64,000 nt of DNA from NCBI RefSeq assembly GCF_018968705.1, contig NZ_CP076668.1, positions 1 to 64,000 of the forward strand. Direction: 5' to 3'. The stretch is from Pseudomonas lijiangensis (GTDB lineage Bacteria; Pseudomonadota; Gammaproteobacteria; Pseudomonadales; Pseudomonadaceae). Positions 34,182-42,454 of this stretch are shown piece by piece. The notes beneath the pieces are model-generated. The model did no database searches. It was not told the DNA's origin and worked only from the letters and a program-made list of their open reading frames with translations. The first letter of the stretch is position 1, and each line of letters opens with the position of its first letter. The position numbers and the translations under genes are program-made.

Positions 34182-35801
34182 TCATGCCACATCATCCTTG
34201 CGCCGCCCCGTCCCTCTTCGACCGCCGGTGACCAGTTCGCAGAATCGCGTGGCGGTCAGAGGGCGGGCGAACAGCCAGCCCTGGCCGTAGACGACGCCTT
34301 CGCTCCTGAGCAGGTGAGCCTGGGATTCGAACTCGATGCCTTCGGCAATCACCCGCAATTGCAGGGCGTGGGCCATGCGGATGATATGGGGCGCCACACC
34401 GCTGCTGGCGGCGTCATGCCCTAATGCATCAATGAAGGCTTTGTCGATTTTCAGGCAGTCCACCGGCAAGGTTTGCAGGTAGGCCAGGCTGCAATAGCCC
34501 GTGCCGAAGTCATCGATCAGGATCTGATGGCCGCGGTCGCGCAGCATTTGCAGATGGTTGCGCGCCACGACCACATCGATCAGGCCGCGCTCGGTCACCT
34601 CGAACGCGATCTGTCGGGCAGCCACCTTGTGCTGGGCCAGTAATCTGGCCGTTACGCGACCAATACGCGGGGCGATGACATCGCAGGCTGCCAGGTTCAC
34701 CGAAATGTACAGATGCGGGTTGGCGCGCAACAGCGGCCCCAGTTTTTCCAGCGACTGCTGCAAGACAAAGTCGGTGATCTGGCGGATCTGTCCGGTGTTT
34801 TCAGCCAGCGGGATGAACAGGTCCGGACTGGTCAGTGTGCCGTCCGGCCTGCGCCAGCGCACCAGCGCTTCGGCACCCACACACAAGCCGGTTTCAAGGT
34901 TGAAGATGGGTTGATAGAGGACTTTCAATTCCTCGCGCCGCAATGCCCCCGATAACTCGGCCCCCAGGGATTTGCGCTGCTGCATCAATTGCAGGACCAG
35001 CGCCGCGATGCACAAAGACATCAACAGGCTGGCGGGCACCAGCAACCTCCAGGCTCCGGTGATCTTGACCTGCAAGTCGGTGCGCGGGGTTATCAGCACC
35101 AGTTGATATTCCGGGCTCTGGGTGGGCATGCGGTAGATCAGTTGGTCCGCTGTCGTGATCAGCGTGGTGTTGCTGTCCGGCAACCAGTCTTTCACGGGCG
35201 GCCAGGCTTGCGCCGGTCCCAGCACCGGTATCGCACGGGTGCCGTTATCGAGTACCACCAGCAGGCTGCCGCCCGCCGGAAGATCCACCACATCCGTCAG
35301 ATGTCCCCGTGAAGTCGATACCCGGAAATCTCCACGGCCCAATACCAGTGCCGCCAGATTGTCGTCCGGCTGGGCCGAGGTGTTGAGCCAGTAATCGTAG
35401 GTCGGGCCGCGAATGTCGGGCGCCCGTGGCTCGCTGAGCACCTTGGGCCGTGGCCAACTGGAGCAGGTGCGCGCGTCTCCCACATACGCGGCTTCATAAA
35501 TGAAGCGGTGGCTGGAAATGACCTCGCGCAAGCGCCCGACCATTTCCGGGCTGCAGCGCCTCAGCGGTTGCTGCTCCAACTGGTCCAGCCCTGCCCTCAG
35601 TTGACCGAAAAGCTGCTCCAGCCGCACCAGGAAGCGTTCGCCCTGAGCATTCATCTGCAGGCTTTCGTTTTGTCGCGCCTGATGCATGGCCAGCCCGAAA
35701 CTGCCGAATAAAAAGACAGCCGCGCTCAACAAGGCCGCCAGCAACGCCAGCAGCCAAGGGTGGGAAAGGTGAATGCGAAAGCGCGTTTGCGCGATTAGCA
35801 T
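34182..35801 (-). CDS. EAL-domain cyclic di-GMP phosphodiesterase with CSS-motif sensor
   Basis: Membrane protein predicted to hydrolyse cyclic di-GMP. The N-terminal span WLLALLAALLSAAVFLFGS, a periplasmic domain containing ARTCSSW (the CSS motif, thought to respond to DsbA/DsbB-linked redox state), a second span and a C-terminal EAL domain. Catalytic motifs look complete: GAEALVRW, ISVNLAA, FEVTERG, IDDFGTGYCSLAYL, KIDKAFI, AEGIEFESQ and QGWLFARP. I place the start at 35801 (MLIAQTRF, 539 residues); upstream ATGs to 35843 are possible because no ribosome site decides it. It converges on kinB with 2 bases between the stops. Confidence 0.88.
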   Translation of the reverse strand: MLIAQTRFRIHLSHPWLLALLAALLSAAVFLFGSFGLAMHQARQNESLQMNAQGERFLVRLEQLFGQLRAGLDQLEQQPLRRCSPEMVGRLREVISSHRFIYEAAYVGDARTCSSWPRPKVLSEPRAPDIRGPTYDYWLNTSAQPDDNLAALVLGRGDFRVSTSRGHLTDVVDLPAGGSLLVVLDNGTRAIPVLGPAQAWPPVKDWLPDSNTTLITTADQLIYRMPTQSPEYQLVLITPRTDLQVKITGAWRLLVPASLLMSLCIAALVLQLMQQRKSLGAELSGALRREELKVLYQPIFNLETGLCVGAEALVRWRRPDGTLTSPDLFIPLAENTGQIRQITDFVLQQSLEKLGPLLRANPHLYISVNLAACDVIAPRIGRVTARLLAQHKVAARQIAFEVTERGLIDVVVARNHLQMLRDRGHQILIDDFGTGYCSLAYLQTLPVDCLKIDKAFIDALGHDAASSGVAPHIIRMAHALQLRVIAEGIEFESQAHLLRSEGVVYGQGWLFARPLTATRFCELVTGGRRGTGRRKDDVA

Positions 35802-35886
35802 CGGTGGATATCCGCATGGAATATCCATCAGGTATAGCAACAAGCACGCAAATAGCTTGGTAAAGAATGCAGCCCTGAAGCCTGAT

Positions 35887-36666
35887 TTAGTCGACCCGGT
35901 TGAGCACCTTCAGGATGGCTGCGCTCTGGATATCGGGTTGCCCGTCGAAACGTGCCGGACGGTAATGCATCTGGAAAGCAGCCAGAACGTTGCGTGTAGC
36001 GGTGTCCAGCTCGCCGGTCTGCGGCGTGGTGTAACCCAGGCGTGCCAATTGCTCCTGGAACCAGACGATGCTGGGCAGGTTATCCATCATCTGTGCCTGA
36101 CGCTGGGCGACCTGCCGTTCGTCTGGCCAGATGCCGATACCCTCATGGGCCAGTCGTTTCCAGGGGAACAGTGGGCCCGGGTCCAGCTTGCGCATCGGGG
36201 CGATATCGCTGTGTCCGATGATGTGACGAGGGTCGATATTGTTGCGCTTGATGATGTCCTTGAGCAGCACGATGATCGACTGGACCTGGCTTTCGGTGTA
36301 TGGATACCAGAGGCGTCCCGTGGGCGTATCGGTGTAGCCGGGGTTGACGATCTCGATGCCGATCGAGCTGGAGTTGAGCCAGGTACGGCCTTCCCATTCA
36401 CTCTCGCCGGCATGCCAGGCGCGGGCACTTTCATCGACCAGCTTGTAGATCGTTGCCGGGTTGTCATCGCCGATCAGGTAATGGCTGCTGACTTCGCCAT
36501 GGGTCAACAACTCCAGCGAGCGCTCAAGCGAGGCGGAGGTGTAGTGCATGATGACGTATTGAACCCGGCCGTCATAGTTGACCGAAGGATGGCTGGTATC
36601 GAGTTTTGGCCCGCTGGAGCAGGCAGTCAGGACCAGAAGGAGGAATGCAGGGAAGAACAGCTTCAT
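35887..36666 (-). CDS. ampDh2: Lipoprotein N-acetylmuramoyl-L-alanine amidase, AmpDh2-like
   Basis: Cleaves the amide between muramic acid and the peptide in peptidoglycan. The 259-residue protein has a lipoprotein signal (FLLLVLTACSSG, lipidated C16), an Amidase_2 domain with zinc ligand H41 (IMHYTSAS), SSIGIEIVNPG, HIIGHSDIAPMRKLDPGPLFPW (remaining ligands), and a C-terminal peptidoglycan-binding helix domain (about 195-255). The lipid anchor fits an outer-membrane form such as AmpDh2 of P. aeruginosa, whose gene is likewise next to algB-kinB. Confidence 0.88.
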   Translation of the reverse strand: MKLFFPAFLLLVLTACSSGPKLDTSHPSVNYDGRVQYVIMHYTSASLERSLELLTHGEVSSHYLIGDDNPATIYKLVDESARAWHAGESEWEGRTWLNSSSIGIEIVNPGYTDTPTGRLWYPYTESQVQSIIVLLKDIIKRNNIDPRHIIGHSDIAPMRKLDPGPLFPWKRLAHEGIGIWPDERQVAQRQAQMMDNLPSIVWFQEQLARLGYTTPQTGELDTATRNVLAAFQMHYRPARFDGQPDIQSAAILKVLNRVD

Positions 36667-36762
36667 GGCAGTCAGGATACGTCGGCAGCGAATGCAACAT
36701 CATAACAAAATGCGACTGAATTGCTTCATCTGTGAAACGTCGATGGATTCCAGATGTTTCTG

Positions 36763-38793
36763 TCAGCCCTGTTCGACGCGATTCCTGCCGTTTTCCTTGG
36801 CCCGATACAGCGCCTGATCGGCCCGTTTGAGCGCGATATCGCTGCGCTCGCCTGTGCGCAAGGCGGTTACGCCCATGGATACTGTGATCGTTACCCGTTC
36901 ACCCTTGAAGTGAAACGGGCACAGTTCGACCGCAGCCCGCAGTTCGTCGAGCAGCGTCAATGCTGTTGAGACTTGGGTGGCAGGCATGAGCATGACGAAT
37001 TCTTCGCCACCGAAGCGGGCCAGGAAGTCTGTAGGGCGGATGCGTTTTTTCAGGACGCTGGCCACGATCTTCAGCACCTTGTCACCGGCCAGATGCCCGT
37101 AGCCATCGTTGATCCGCTTGAAGTGATCCAGATCCAGCATGCACACCAACAGGCTGTTCTTGTCCTGTTGCCATTGCGCGACTTCCTGCTCCAGACGCTC
37201 GCCCCACGCCGCCCGATTGGGCAGGCTGGTCAGCGGGTCGATCAGGGCTTTCTGGCGTTGCTCTTCAAGGTGAGTCCGGAAACCCAGGGCTTCCTGCTCC
37301 ATGCTGGCGACGCGGGCGGCGAGGCCTTGCAGGCGCGAGGCGACTTCCTGCTCGCGGTCATCCCGTTTGCGCTGATAGTGATCCATCGTGCTGAGCAGGC
37401 CTTCCAGCCGCTTATCCAGTACCTGCTTGAGGCTGGGCAGGTCGGAGGCGTCCTGGACGCTGCTCTGCAAGCCACCCACCTGTTCGCGCAACTGCTCGTT
37501 GAGATCGCGGGCGGTGGACTGGTTTTCTGCATGATCTTCGCTGGCGGCCTGCAGATGGCTCTGGAACGACTCCAGCCGCTCGTTGAGCTGCTTGAGATAC
37601 GTCCCGAATTCCTGCTGGCCACCGTTATTGATCGCCAGCATCAGAACGGCCAGATCGTCGAGGATCGGCAGCAGTTCATACCAGTTGAGCCCGTGTTTGA
37701 GGCGTGACTGCATGTCTTCGACTTGGGGGCGATGGTGCTCTGACAAGGTCAGGTCCTTGAGCAGCCCCAGCAAGGTTTCTTCGATATGAGACGCCACCGA
37801 GCTGTAGCTCGGCTCCGGGGAGTAAGGCAGGGAATAATTGGGATCGCCTTCGCTGGCTTCTTCCTCATCGAGCGCTGGCTCATCTTCTTCGCTGTCGCCC
37901 TCGACGGGGGCCTGCACAACGGGCACATGCTCGTAAGGCACGGTGGGCGTTGGTGCCAGCAAGTCTTGCGGCGGAGCCGGCACCGGTGCGGGAACCGCTT
38001 TTTCGACTGGGGCGGGAGCAGCGGCTACTACCTCAACCGGCTTTGGCGCTTCAGCGACGGGCTCAACCACAGGTGTGGGAGCGGGAGTCTCTGTCTTTGC
38101 CTCGGCTTTGGGTGTTTCAATCTCGATTTTTGGTGCCGGTGCAGGCATGGGCCTCGAAGGCGGCTCAGCTACCTCGTTGACGTCTTCATGCTCCGGCTCG
38201 GCAGAGGCAGGTGCAGGCGGATGAACAGGCTGGGCGCTTTCGGGGCCATGGGCCGCCTCGCCATGTTCTTCGCGGGTGCCGAACAGGCGTTGCAGGATTC
38301 CGGGGCGATGGCCTTCTTCGTGCTTTTCAAGCAAGGTCAGCGCCTTGCCCTGTAAACCGCTGAGCTCGCTCAACAGCAGCGGCAATTCCCGGGCCTGGGA
38401 GGCGCGGTCTTCAAGGTCCTTGGCAAAGCGCTTGAGGGGTTTGCGTACCTCGCGGGGCAGCGGCAAGGATTGGAGTTGGTGCACCAGCGCGTTCAAGGCG
38501 CTGCTGATCTGCCCGACCCGGACTTCGCGACGTTGCTCGGAGTCCAGTACTGCCTTTTCAAGGCGCGGTATCAGAGCGGCCAAACCCGCATCCATGTCGT
38601 CCTTGCGCACGATTTCGCGCATTTCCTTCATGCATTCGTCGACAGCGCGGTCGGTACCTTCCGCCGCGAGACTACTGCGGACCAGACCCCGGCGCAGCAA
38701 GTCGAGCCGGGCGTTCCAGCGTTCCGCCAGTCTGTCCTGCTGCTCGATACCCTTGAGATACTTCTCTTTCCAGCGCTCGGCTTCTTCGCTCAT
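36763..38793 (-). CDS. dgcH: GGDEF diguanylate cyclase, DgcH-like
   Basis: Makes cyclic di-GMP from two GTP. The 676-residue protein has N-terminal helical regions (about 1-165), a long Pro/Ala/Glu/Val low-complexity linker (about 180-320), a coiled-coil middle part, and a C-terminal GGDEF domain with RFGGEEFVMLMPAT and the product-inhibition site RPTD five residues upstream. No membrane span is seen. It is the last gene of dsbA-EEP-dgcH, overlapping the EEP gene by 4 bases. Name given by synteny and domain order with P. aeruginosa. Confidence 0.85.
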   Translation of the reverse strand: MSEEAERWKEKYLKGIEQQDRLAERWNARLDLLRRGLVRSSLAAEGTDRAVDECMKEMREIVRKDDMDAGLAALIPRLEKAVLDSEQRREVRVGQISSALNALVHQLQSLPLPREVRKPLKRFAKDLEDRASQARELPLLLSELSGLQGKALTLLEKHEEGHRPGILQRLFGTREEHGEAAHGPESAQPVHPPAPASAEPEHEDVNEVAEPPSRPMPAPAPKIEIETPKAEAKTETPAPTPVVEPVAEAPKPVEVVAAAPAPVEKAVPAPVPAPPQDLLAPTPTVPYEHVPVVQAPVEGDSEEDEPALDEEEASEGDPNYSLPYSPEPSYSSVASHIEETLLGLLKDLTLSEHHRPQVEDMQSRLKHGLNWYELLPILDDLAVLMLAINNGGQQEFGTYLKQLNERLESFQSHLQAASEDHAENQSTARDLNEQLREQVGGLQSSVQDASDLPSLKQVLDKRLEGLLSTMDHYQRKRDDREQEVASRLQGLAARVASMEQEALGFRTHLEEQRQKALIDPLTSLPNRAAWGERLEQEVAQWQQDKNSLLVCMLDLDHFKRINDGYGHLAGDKVLKIVASVLKKRIRPTDFLARFGGEEFVMLMPATQVSTALTLLDELRAAVELCPFHFKGERVTITVSMGVTALRTGERSDIALKRADQALYRAKENGRNRVEQG

Positions 38794-39665
38794 TCAAGGG
38801 GTCCACCAGAGAGCACGGGTAGCGAGTCCCCACACAATGAAGCAGGCAGGCGAATCTCTACAGCAACGGGCAGGTGATCGGAAATGGGTTGGGCCAGTAC
38901 CTGAACGCGTTCGAGCGTCAGTGTCGGGCTGAGCAGAATATGATCAAGGCAGCGCTGTGGGCGCCAGCTCGGAAAGGTTGCCTCGACCTGCGGCGCCAGA
39001 AGACCAAGATCGCGCAGCGGCGAATGCTCCAGCAAGTCGTTGGCATGGGTATTCATGTCGCCCATGAGGATCTGGTGGCGATAACCGCCAATCAGTTCCC
39101 GGATATAGGCCAGTTGTCTTACACGAGTGCGTGGCCCCAGGGCCAGATGCATCATGACCACTACCAGCGCGTCCTCGCCTTCCCCGAAACGGACCAGGAT
39201 GGCACCGCGTCCGGCAGGCCCCGGCAATGGGTGATCTTCGATCTTGCCGGGTCGCAGACGGCTGAGCACGCCGTTGCTGTGCTGACCCAGGCGACCCAGG
39301 TTGCGGTTGAGTTGCTGATACCAGTAGGGGAAGCCACCGAGTTGAGCCAGATGCTCTACCTGGTTGATGAAGCCGGAGCGCAGGCTGCCACCATCGGCTT
39401 CCTGCAACGCCACCAGATCGAAATCGTTGAGAAGATCGCCGATCTTCTGCAGGTTGCCTGCACGTCCACCATGAGGCAGCAGATGCTGCCAGCCGCGTGT
39501 CAGGTAATGCCGGTAACGCTCGGTGCTGATACCGACCTGGATATTGAAGCTGAGCAAACGAAGCCGGCCATCGGCTGGCAATCCGCTTTGCAGCAGATGG
39601 TGTTCGTTGACCTGCGGATCATGCAGGCCAACGACTCGCTCCGTGCCCTTGCCCCAGCGGCGCAT
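38790..39665 (-). CDS. Endonuclease/exonuclease/phosphatase-fold protein
   Basis: The 291-residue protein has the EEP fold motifs LRLLSFNIQVG, LVALQEADGG, ILMGDMNTHAND and QPISDHLPVAVEI, with metal-binding Asp, Asn and His in place. Substrate unknown; candidates are nucleic acids or phosphoesters. It is 12 bases after dsbA and overlaps dgcH by 4 bases, an arrangement seen in other Pseudomonas. Confidence 0.88.
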   Translation of the reverse strand: MRRWGKGTERVVGLHDPQVNEHHLLQSGLPADGRLRLLSFNIQVGISTERYRHYLTRGWQHLLPHGGRAGNLQKIGDLLNDFDLVALQEADGGSLRSGFINQVEHLAQLGGFPYWYQQLNRNLGRLGQHSNGVLSRLRPGKIEDHPLPGPAGRGAILVRFGEGEDALVVVMMHLALGPRTRVRQLAYIRELIGGYRHQILMGDMNTHANDLLEHSPLRDLGLLAPQVEATFPSWRPQRCLDHILLSPTLTLERVQVLAQPISDHLPVAVEIRLPASLCGDSLPVLSGGPLE

Positions 39666-39677
39666 GGCGAACGGCTC

Positions 39678-40322
39678 TTACTTGTTTGCCTGAGTGGCCG
39701 CTCGCTCTTTGGCGATCAGCTGATCAGCAACCTTCAGGGTTTCTTCCGGGCCACCGGAGCTGCCCAGGTCGAAACGGTATTTGCCGTTAACGATCATGGT
39801 CGGTACGCCAGTCACTTCGTACTTCTTGGCCAGTTCCTTGTATTGGGCAATCTTGCCTTTCACTGCGAAGGAGTTGAAGGTTTCGAGGAACTTGGCTCTG
39901 TCGATGCCTTGAGTGGCAACGAAGTCAGCCATTTCTTCCGGCTTGGTCAGAGGCTTGCGGTCTTTCTGGATGGCGTTGAATACAGCTGCGTGAACCTTGT
40001 GCTCTACGCCCATGGTGTCCAGGGTGATGAACAACTGGCCGTGGGCATCCCACGCGCCGCCGAACATGGCAGGGATGCGTACGAAATTGACATCTGCAGG
40101 CAGTTTTTCAGCCCATGGGTTGATGGTCGGCTCGAATGCATAGCAATGTGGGCAGCCATACCAGAACAGTTCAACCACTTCGATCTTGCCTGGCTCGGAA
40201 ACAGGCACAGCGCTGCTCAATTCAACATATTGCTTACCAGCTTCGATGGGTGTTGCAGCCTGAGCGGACATGCCGAACAGACTGGCGGCAACCAGAGCGG
40301 CGCTGATGATCAGATTACGCAT
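39678..40322 (-). CDS. dsbA: Thiol:disulfide interchange protein DsbA
   Basis: Periplasmic oxidase inserting disulfides into exported proteins. The 214-residue protein has a signal peptide ending near AQAATP, the active site WYGCPHCYAFEP (C57 and C60) and the cis-proline loop VTGVPTMIVNGKYRF. Length is normal. First gene of a three-gene minus-strand unit. It may support the CSS-motif sensor encoded nearby, which is inference. Confidence 0.96.
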   Translation of the reverse strand: MRNLIISAALVAASLFGMSAQAATPIEAGKQYVELSSAVPVSEPGKIEVVELFWYGCPHCYAFEPTINPWAEKLPADVNFVRIPAMFGGAWDAHGQLFITLDTMGVEHKVHAAVFNAIQKDRKPLTKPEEMADFVATQGIDRAKFLETFNSFAVKGKIAQYKELAKKYEVTGVPTMIVNGKYRFDLGSSGGPEETLKVADQLIAKERAATQANK

Positions 40323-40412
40323 GCTTTACTCCTGAGCAGATTGAGTCGCCTTGAAGCGACGGTTTTTCGACCGGTCATCAAGACATGAGTTCTTAGTGTA
40401 ACGCTGACAATC

Positions 40413-40443
40413 AAAAAAAAGGGCGGCCCGGGCCACCCTTTTT
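40413..40443 (-). terminator. Terminator after cytochrome c4 gene
   Basis: A GC-rich stem GGGCGGCCC / GGGCCACCC (one mismatch) is flanked by A8 on the left and T5 on the right, so it works on both strands; on the minus strand it has an eight-T tail and ends the cytochrome c4 transcript. Confidence 0.85.
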
Positions 40444-40507
40444 GCGTCTGTCATGAAACACGTCACGCATTGGCCTGCGATTACCTGCTTGAAGGCCCTC
40501 GCATCGA

Positions 40508-41122
40508 TCAGTGCAACCCCTGGATATATTGCGCCAGAGCCTCGATATCCTTGTTGCTCAGCTTGGCCGCGATGGAGCGCATGACCATGGTGTCGCCATC
40601 ATTGACCCGATCCCCTTCACGGAATGCAGTCAATTGTTTCTTGATGTAATCGGCATGCTGGCCACCCAGGTGCGGATAACCGGCCGGGGCATTTCCTGTG
40701 CCGTCAGGCGAGTGGCAACCGGTACAGGCAGGCATGCCCTCTTCCAGCTTGCCGCCGCGAAACAGGGCTTCGCCACGCGCCACCAGATTGGGGTCTGCGG
40801 CACCGACGCTGCCTTTCTGGCCTGCATAATAGGCGGAGATGTCTGCAAGATCCTGATCGTTGAACGGAGTCAGCAGGCCGGTCATTTCCACTACCGGTCG
40901 CTTGCCATCCTTGATCTCGTGCAACTGCTTGAGCAGGTAGCGCTGGCCCTGGCCTGCCAGTTTCGGGAAGTTGGGAGCCAGGCTGTTGCCATCAGGTCCA
41001 TGGCAGGCGCCACACACGGCTGCCTTTGCATGACCGGCAGCCGCATCGCCGGTAACGTCGGCGGCCTGGGTCGCCCCACTGATGCCCAGCGTCAACAGCA
41101 GACTCACGAATAATTTGTTCAT
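40508..41122 (-). CDS. Di-haem cytochrome c4
   Basis: Periplasmic electron carrier to terminal oxidases. The 204-residue protein has a signal peptide (MNKLFVSLLLTLGISGATQAA) and two homologous haem domains with CGACHGPDGN and CTGCHSPDGTGN, plus axial-ligand methionine segments (VEMTGLL and TMVMRSIAAKL). Length fits cytochrome c4. Between dsbA and yihA, as in P. aeruginosa. Confidence 0.94.
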   Translation of the reverse strand: MNKLFVSLLLTLGISGATQAADVTGDAAAGHAKAAVCGACHGPDGNSLAPNFPKLAGQGQRYLLKQLHEIKDGKRPVVEMTGLLTPFNDQDLADISAYYAGQKGSVGAADPNLVARGEALFRGGKLEEGMPACTGCHSPDGTGNAPAGYPHLGGQHADYIKKQLTAFREGDRVNDGDTMVMRSIAAKLSNKDIEALAQYIQGLH

Positions 41123-41610
41123 CAGGTAATCCAGATCGGCTAATGGTGAAAAGTTAGGTAGCAGGTGATTTGCTCATCTCCAGGATGATGGTTCGCAAAT
41201 GCTGACTACTGCGGTCCTTGCACATTTCACGCGCGGCATTGTTACGATCCTGGCAAAAGGAGCTCCAACAGGCTGTGTGAAAACTACTGCGCTCGATCAT
41301 GCAGCGTTGAAAACAGGCTCAGAATGCTCATTTACAACACGTAAACTCCGCTTCCTCGCCTGTTTTCGCCTTGCCTGATCTTCGCTCGTTACGTTTCACA
41401 CGGCCTGCCAAAGTCCTCTTGCGCAGTAAAAACCTTTCAGGTTGAAAGCGGACTGCGTTCTAATGCGCATATTAGTTCTCGCTTCAGTGTTCTTCCCCCG
41501 CTGCCGGGGAATTCCACACAAAATTTGCGGCATTATATACTCGCGCTACCCAAACGGAAACGACACCTCTTGCCGCACCCCTTGCAGGCAAGGCCTTCAC
41601 CGGAAATCAC
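41123..41610. other. Intergenic region between cytochrome c4 and yihA
   Basis: This 488-base gap holds a 139-bp MITE-like element (41269-41407), a small AAAACCTTTCAGGTTG hairpin near 41427-41443, and an AT-rich stretch near 41515-41545 (GCGGCATTATATACTC) that could be the yihA promoter. I see no gene in it. Confidence 0.5.
41269..41407. mobile_element. MITE-like element with terminal inverted repeats and CCAA duplication
   Basis: The ends CAGGCTGTGTGAAAAC (41269-41284) and GTTTCACACGGCCTG (41393-41407) are inverted repeats matching in 14 of 15 aligned positions. The element is flanked by a 4-base direct repeat CCAA (41265-41268 and 41408-41411), as expected for a target duplication. Inside, GAAAACAGGC and GCCTGTTTTC form a second inverted repeat. 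There is no open frame, so it would be a non-autonomous element mobilised in trans; the parent transposon is not identified. Confidence 0.7.
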
Positions 41611-42249
41611 ATGCAACTCAAGAACCCCATCCTCGGCCTGTGCCAACAGTCCACTTTCATGCTCAGCGCCGCCAAGGTCGATCAGTGCCCTGATGACGAA
41701 GGCTATGAAGTCGCGTTTGCCGGGCGTTCCAACGCGGGCAAGTCCAGCGCGCTCAACACGCTGACCCACGCCAGCCTGGCGCGCACCTCGAAAACGCCGG
41801 GGCGTACGCAACTGCTGAACTTCTTCAAGCTCGATGACGACCGCCGTCTGGTGGACCTGCCCGGCTACGGCTACGCCAAAGTGCCGATCCCGCTCAAGCA
41901 ACACTGGCAGCGTCACCTGGAAGCCTATCTGGGCAGCCGCGAAAGCCTGAAGGGCCTGATCCTGATGATGGACATCCGTCATCCAATGACCGACTTCGAC
42001 ATCCTCATGCTGGACTGGGCAATCGCCAGCCAGATGCCGATGCATGTCCTGCTGACCAAGGCCGACAAACTGACCTACGGCGCAGCCAAGAACACGCTGC
42101 TCAAGGTTCAGTCGCAGATCCGCAAGGGCTGGGGCGAAGCGGTCACCATCCAGCTGTTCTCGGCACCAAAGCGCATGGGCCTGGAAGAAGCCTATACCGT
42201 TCTGGCCGACTGGATGGAGCTGGAAGACAAAGCGCCTGCCGAAGGGTAA
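41611..42249 (+). CDS. yihA: Ribosome-biogenesis GTPase YihA/YsxC (EngB)
   Basis: Essential GTPase in large-subunit assembly. The 212-residue protein has G1 [14 protein letters not shown]3 VDLPGYGYA and G4 TKADKL, with the family-specific [15 protein letters not shown] switch region. Length is typical. It faces polA, with the ErsA small RNA gene in the gap between them, the same place that Spot 42 occupies in enterobacteria. Confidence 0.95.
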   Translation: MQLKNPILGLCQQSTFMLSAAKVDQCPDDEGYEVAFAGRSNAGKSSALNTLTHASLARTSKTPGRTQLLNFFKLDDDRRLVDLPGYGYAKVPIPLKQHWQRHLEAYLGSRESLKGLILMMDIRHPMTDFDILMLDWAIASQMPMHVLLTKADKLTYGAAKNTLLKVQSQIRKGWGEAVTIQLFSAPKRMGLEEAYTVLADWMELEDKAPAEG

Positions 42250-42259
42250 ATCGCAGGCA

Positions 42260-42387
42260 AAAAAAACCCCGGACTTCATATGGGGAGGGGGGAAGTTCGG
42301 GGTCCAAGGTCCAGATCCTTAGGGTGGGATCCGGATATCTGCCAACACTTAACACAACTAGGAGCATGACGGGTTTCTCAACCAGTC
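42260..42387 (-). ncRNA. ersA: ErsA small regulatory RNA
   Basis: Located between yihA and polA on the minus strand, the known place of ErsA in Pseudomonas. A sigma-22 type promoter (42394-42421) puts the start near 42387, and a strong terminator (stem CCCCGGACTT / AAGTTCGGGG, 42267-42276 with 42293-42302, then eight T on the minus strand) ends it near 42260, giving about 128 nt, close to the 132 nt reported for P. aeruginosa. ErsA is an Hfq-associated post-transcriptional regulator in the envelope-stress circuit. The exact 5' end is inferred. Confidence 0.85.
42267..42302 (-). terminator. Terminator of ersA
   Basis: Ten-base-pair stem (one G-T pair) with a 16-base purine-rich loop, followed on the minus strand by eight T residues (42266 down to 42259). 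Confidence 0.92.
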
Positions 42388-42393
42388 GAAATC

Positions 42394-42421
42394 TCTGACT
42401 CGCAGCTGGCCGGTTAAGTTC
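42394..42421 (-). promoter_or_regulatory. AlgU (sigma-22) type promoter of ersA
   Basis: On the minus strand GAACTT (42416-42421) and TCAGA (42394-42398) are spaced by 17 bases, matching the AlgU consensus GAACTT-N16/17-TCTGA with one mismatch. It agrees with the reported AlgU dependence of ersA. Confidence 0.85.
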
Positions 42422-42430
42422 CCGGCCAGC
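42405..42430 (-). terminator. GC-rich hairpin just downstream of polA, enclosing the ersA -35 box
   Basis: GCTGGCCGG (42405-42413) pairs with CCGGCCAGC (42422-42430). There is no T tail, so termination would be weak or Rho-aided. The loop contains the GAACTT -35 element of ersA. Confidence 0.65.
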
Positions 42431-42454
42431 CGAAAAGTTCATGTAGTCAGGGGG

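Noticed and set aside
40511..41113. Open frame of 200 codons on the plus strand
   Set aside because: Mirror-frame shadow of the cytochrome c4 gene, whose haem motifs are on the minus strand.
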